Of a stretch of 64,000 bases of DNA, positions 60,528 to 64,000 are shown one piece after another. Origin of the DNA: Nannizziopsis barbatae (Eukaryota; Ascomycota; Eurotiomycetes; Onygenales; Nannizziopsiaceae); NCBI GenBank assembly GCA_014964245.1, contig JACVYH010000004.1, forward strand, positions 3,596,001 to 3,660,000. The letters run 5' to 3'. Below the pieces are notes generated by a model, which made no database searches, was not told the origin of the DNA, and saw nothing but the letters and a program-made list of their open reading frames with translations. Position 1 is the stretch's first letter, and each line of letters opens with the position of its first letter. Position numbers and translations under genes: made by a program.

Positions 60528-62457
60528 ATCATCTTTGCAGTTGGATAATGTTTGCAGCGTTCTTGTACCAGCCTGCGTAACCTTCATCAAGATTCTTTCA
60601 AAATGCGCCTGACCAAAACCCAGGTCAGAGGTCTTACCAGAAATCTCGAATGAAAACATGACAAGAACTTGAAGATAGGATAATGAAAAATCTCAAGAGG
60701 AAGTTCATCCACAAGAAAAGCTTTCGTAGCCTTTGGCAACACATCAAAATTGCGCAATCATTTCACTCGGAACAGCCGTAGGTTCGTCTTCCTTTGCAAT
60801 AAGCTCGGGCCACCGGAAGCCACGGCCATTCATTTTAATCCTGCAGTCATGCGATCTTTATACACTTGTGTGACTTGTCTGATCAGGTAAAAAGTCCAAG
60901 GCGTCACACAGGCAATCGCTGTAGGACCAAATCCAAAGGGATGTATCAGCTAGCTACGGCAGCTGAAGAATGAGTCAACCGCTTCCCGGTTGGGACTGCA
61001 TGGCTGCAAACAAACGGATTTGCATTGTCTATCCGTAGTACACAGGTAGAACCGATTGGTCTTGCTGCGCAAATGATCGTTTCCTGAGAAACACGCAGGT
61101 TTTATTATCTTCGGCAAAGGGTATCTTCAGATGGGAATGACGCAATACGAAGTACAGGTATTCCCAAAGGGCGGATATGCATGAAATGAATGGAGAGTCG
61201 TCCCAGAGTTGAAAGGCCGGATTGGTACGAGAAATGAGATAGGCCGTGGAGGCTATCTGATATCGTCTTGCATCTGTCGCTACACGAAAGCGGGTATAAG
61301 GCTCAATCGAAATACACCGGCCTGTTTGATCAAGGCTTCGATTCCGAGGCTGTGCAGCAGTCATAGGCCGACAAAACAAAGATAAACTGGGCTTCACGGG
61401 GCTGGGTGGTACACACAAGGCGCAATTCCAGGCCTATAGAGAAAATCCCTTTGAACACAGTAAGCGAAGCCAATTTTGCAAAGGAGAGGGATTGGATGAT
61501 GATTTCAGAACGCATACGAATGGAGGGCTGGAGAGGAAGCCTTTCCGGCCACAAGCATCAAAACCCCGGCTTTGGCGGTGAAAGAAAAATCGTTCGGACT
61601 TTGCAAGGAAGATTGTAGGTATGCATTTTTATGTATCAGCATATGGGTGGTATTGAAGCACAAGGTGCAAAGTCAGACTTATGAGTGCATTTGAGGGGAT
61701 GATCGGGTTGCAACAGCAAAAGCAACCATTCTGCAGATGCACGCAGAACAAGAGTATGTATGTATGTAAACAGGAAGACAAGGAAAAGGGGTGAAAAAAA
61801 GAAATAGTCCTTCGCATGGCTGCGTTGCACCAATGCAAACACTGTAATGGTAATGAAAAGGTCGTCAATCATTATTCCATGCTGCCTTTCCAACAGTGTG
61901 TTGCTTCCGTCAGCTCCAAACTAGCCCTTTCAACCGATGAAATCTCTTGTCTGGGTTAGAAAGGCAAGGATTTTCGATATTCGCCTCTGAATGTATTGTA
62001 AGGAGTACATACGAGGGCAGTTGCTTCCAGACGTCGCGCGATCGGATCCGTAAATCTCCTGCGCGTTATGATTTTATCCAGGCAAGTGTGCAGATCACAC
62101 CATTTGCGCTCCTCGGAGAAACGCTGGGATACACATTATTGCTACGGAGTTGATAACAAGCACTTGGTGGAGGGCACAGCCATGCAATCTCTTTCCGCTT
62201 CTGTGACTGTTCACCGCCGAAGCAAACAGTGTGAGAGGTCGGTGGACAACGGAAAAAAGGACCCCGTCAATGAGCGACGCGAATAGAACCAATTGGGGCT
62301 AAGTGTTCCGTCCTCCTGGGTGCAAACTCCCGAAGGAAAGCCGGTTTCTGGACCTGGATGGTCATCCCGACATGTGCATATGCGCAGATAGATGAGATGG
62401 TGTGGGAATAATCAAAACACCGGGCTAAGAAAATTTGCGGGCCTTGATACCATTTCT

Positions 62458-62480
62458 GCATGCATGCATGCATGCATGCA
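62458..62480. repeat. TGCA tetranucleotide repeat
   Basis: About 23 bp of uninterrupted TGCA units (ATGCATGC...). The unit is self-complementary, so the repeat may fold into a hairpin. Confidence 0.95.
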
Positions 62481-62693
62481 AAATAACCACATGCAGCTGC
62501 TGGTCAGTCACCGTGCCTCTGACTTGGTCGACAAGGGCATCGCACATCGAAGGCTATTTACCATTCTAGTCCGATTCCAATCTGGCCCCAAAGCTGGAGA
62601 ACAAAGCCAGGATATGGATCGAACCGGAGCGGAATTTCACGCTCTTGGTCAACACATGGATCTACTGACGTGAGTGGACTCCAGGCTGTGTGT

Positions 62694-62725
62694 ATGTACG
62701 TATGTATGTACATACATACATCCAT
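62694..62725. repeat. Self-complementary GTATGTATGTACATACATAC repeat
   Basis: A run of TATG units is followed by CATA units, forming an inverted repeat around a TGTACA centre. Similar runs occur at about 9808-9822 and 10775-10812. Confidence 0.85.
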
Positions 62726-63828
62726 CCATACATGCACACAGTGCATACACATCTGCAAGCACAAGGGCCCGGAAGCCAAGTCGATGAGGAAGAAAACCAG
62801 GAAAAAAGCTCCCGTACATTGGCCATTTATGCATGTTCAGAGTTCAGAGATAGTGATAGAATGAATGGCGAAGTGGGTGCTGTACTCCATACAGGAAGAT
62901 AACAGCTGCAAATCGCCAAATCCTGCCTACCTTCTGCCGAGCGTAACCGGCCAAGACGCGATCCATGCCCTTTGTCTTTGCCGTCTAGGAGGCTAGGAGG
63001 ATCATGGATGTATGTATGATTGACTCCATGAAATCCATACATTGTTGGAAATCGATACAGAAACGAGGCTAAAGGAGCATTTTAACTGCATCCTGGTTTC
63101 CAACAAAGGCACTGGAGATATTCCTCCGCAGTGGAGAACCAAAGTATCAAAAATTGTTCCTTCTGCTGCCCAGCCTTTATATTCTTAGAAGTCAGGCCGG
63201 CTGGGTGGAGTTCGAAGGAAGCGCAAACAGGATGCCGGCATCATAATTAGAATGTATGTACTCCGTATGTAAGTATTTTTTGAAACCCTCTAGTTAGATT
63301 ATAATAATAATGCTGCTGGGAGGAGGGATTCGATCTCTCTCCATTCAAACGCTCTTGACTCGAAAAAGGAAGCAAAGAACCCCTGCTCAAAGTTCATCGC
63401 TACGAATATCATCATCATTCCAAAACACTGGCGCTCGGGCTTTCCCCTCACCAACTTCTCACCGGTCACAAAAGCTGCATATGCCTCATATGGTTGGAGT
63501 TGGCTCTAAGAGTCGCCTCGTAATTGACCAGGAGTCCAAGACCCAAGATTGCCATGACCATGCTCGGTCGCCATGCCGAAACGAATCAAGTTTGTTTGAC
63601 CCGCTCGCGCTACGGACTCCCATTCGGAGGCTGATCGGGTTGATCTGTTCCTGGGATTCGATTGGGTGTTCTGGCCCTTGAGTTCTTAAACATGGACGCT
63701 GTGGGGAGAAAACAGGGTCAAAAAAGCCCGTCCGTAAGCATAGTGGGCACACAGCGGAATCTATGATGGCGGAGGGTTCAAAGGTACCCAGACTCGTAAG
63801 AAGTCAATCTGACCTGTTTGGGGTTGAT

Positions 63829-63849
63829 TACGGAGTAATGTACTCCGTA
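63829..63849. repeat. Inverted pair TACGGAGTA...TACTCCGTA
   Basis: Two 9-mers in opposite orientation with a 3-bp spacer (TACGGAGTA, ATG, TACTCCGTA), forming a potential hairpin in noncoding DNA. Confidence 0.9.
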
Positions 63850-64000
63850 GCCCAATGTATTTTCTATGAAGGATTGATAAAAGTATATGCAGAATAGTCA
63901 TTATTGATTTTTATTTCTCAATGCCGTGCCAGAACCGGGCAGGTGATAAGATTTCAGATAAGAGTCCAAAGCTATTATAGGCGGTAGATTGTTATAACGA

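Larger units (their letters stand above)
60528..64000. other. Gene-free right end of the window
   Basis: 3.5 kb with only short overlapping open frames of poor composition. It holds a TGCA repeat (62458-62480), a TA/TG repeat able to fold on itself (62694-62725), and TACTCCGTA/TACGGAGTA copies at 63259, 63829 and 63841. No gene is supported. Confidence 0.55.

Noticed and set aside
63310..63345. tRNA-like T-loop sequence on the minus strand (ATCGAATCC)
   Set aside because: Loop lacks TTC, stem has a mismatch, and no A box or acceptor stem is seen.

Overview
This window is nuclear DNA from a filamentous ascomycete (Pezizomycotina). The genes are compact and split by short introns, mostly 45-110 bp, with GT...AG ends. 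The gene set is eukaryotic: retromer, TFIIIC, TRAPP, Rho GTPase and mitochondrial ribosome genes. Several proteins are typical of this group (NST1, a YDR124W-like protein, DUF1749, a Rho2-type GTPase). The base composition, gene families and a dispersed TACGGAGTA/TACTCCGTA motif suggest Eurotiomycetes, probably Onygenales. That placement is inference; no marker here fixes the species.

Layout. 1-6.4 kb: the N-terminal part of VMS1/ANKZF1 (minus strand, cut by the window edge) is divergent from a nine-exon YCF1-type ABCC transporter. 6.4-14.3 kb: a gene-poor stretch with simple repeats, palindromic motifs and one doubtful degraded ORF cluster. 14.3-29.4 kb: a YDR124W-like protein, a SAC3/GANP mRNA-export protein, the N-terminal amidase NTA1, galactokinase GAL1 (minus), and acetolactate synthase ILV2 with a general-control (Gcn4/CpcA) site in its promoter. 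30-35 kb: a membrane RING-CH protein, mitochondrial ribosomal protein mL40, and a RHO2-type GTPase with a 6-nt microexon (minus). 36.8-43.8 kb: a small gene of unknown function that appears frameshifted (minus), a metallophosphoesterase, and NST1. 44.5-52.2 kb, all minus: VPS35, a Ser/Thr/Pro-rich secreted protein, and TFIIIC subunit TFC6. 52.6-60.5 kb: a DUF1749 alpha/beta hydrolase, DPM1 (minus), a TRAPPC12-like protein, a CSN8/PSMD8/EIF3K-domain protein (minus), a PAQR/HlyIII receptor, and a short-chain dehydrogenase. 60.5-64 kb: no supportable gene; simple repeats and palindromes.

The genes are mainly unrelated housekeeping functions: membrane traffic (VPS35, TRAPPC12, RHO2), RNA synthesis and export (TFC6, SAC3), protein quality control and N-end turnover (VMS1, NTA1), metabolism (GAL1, ILV2, SDR, DPM1) and detoxification (YCF1). 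I see no biosynthetic cluster and no intact mobile element. The most unusual signals are sixteen exact copies of a 9-mer confined to noncoding DNA, the RHO2 microexon, the apparently frameshifted gene at 36.8-37.6 kb, and the FG/SPF-rich segment of SAC3. Coordinates given for multi-exon genes span the start codon to the stop codon; exon limits were worked out by eye from reading frame, splice signals and family conservation.
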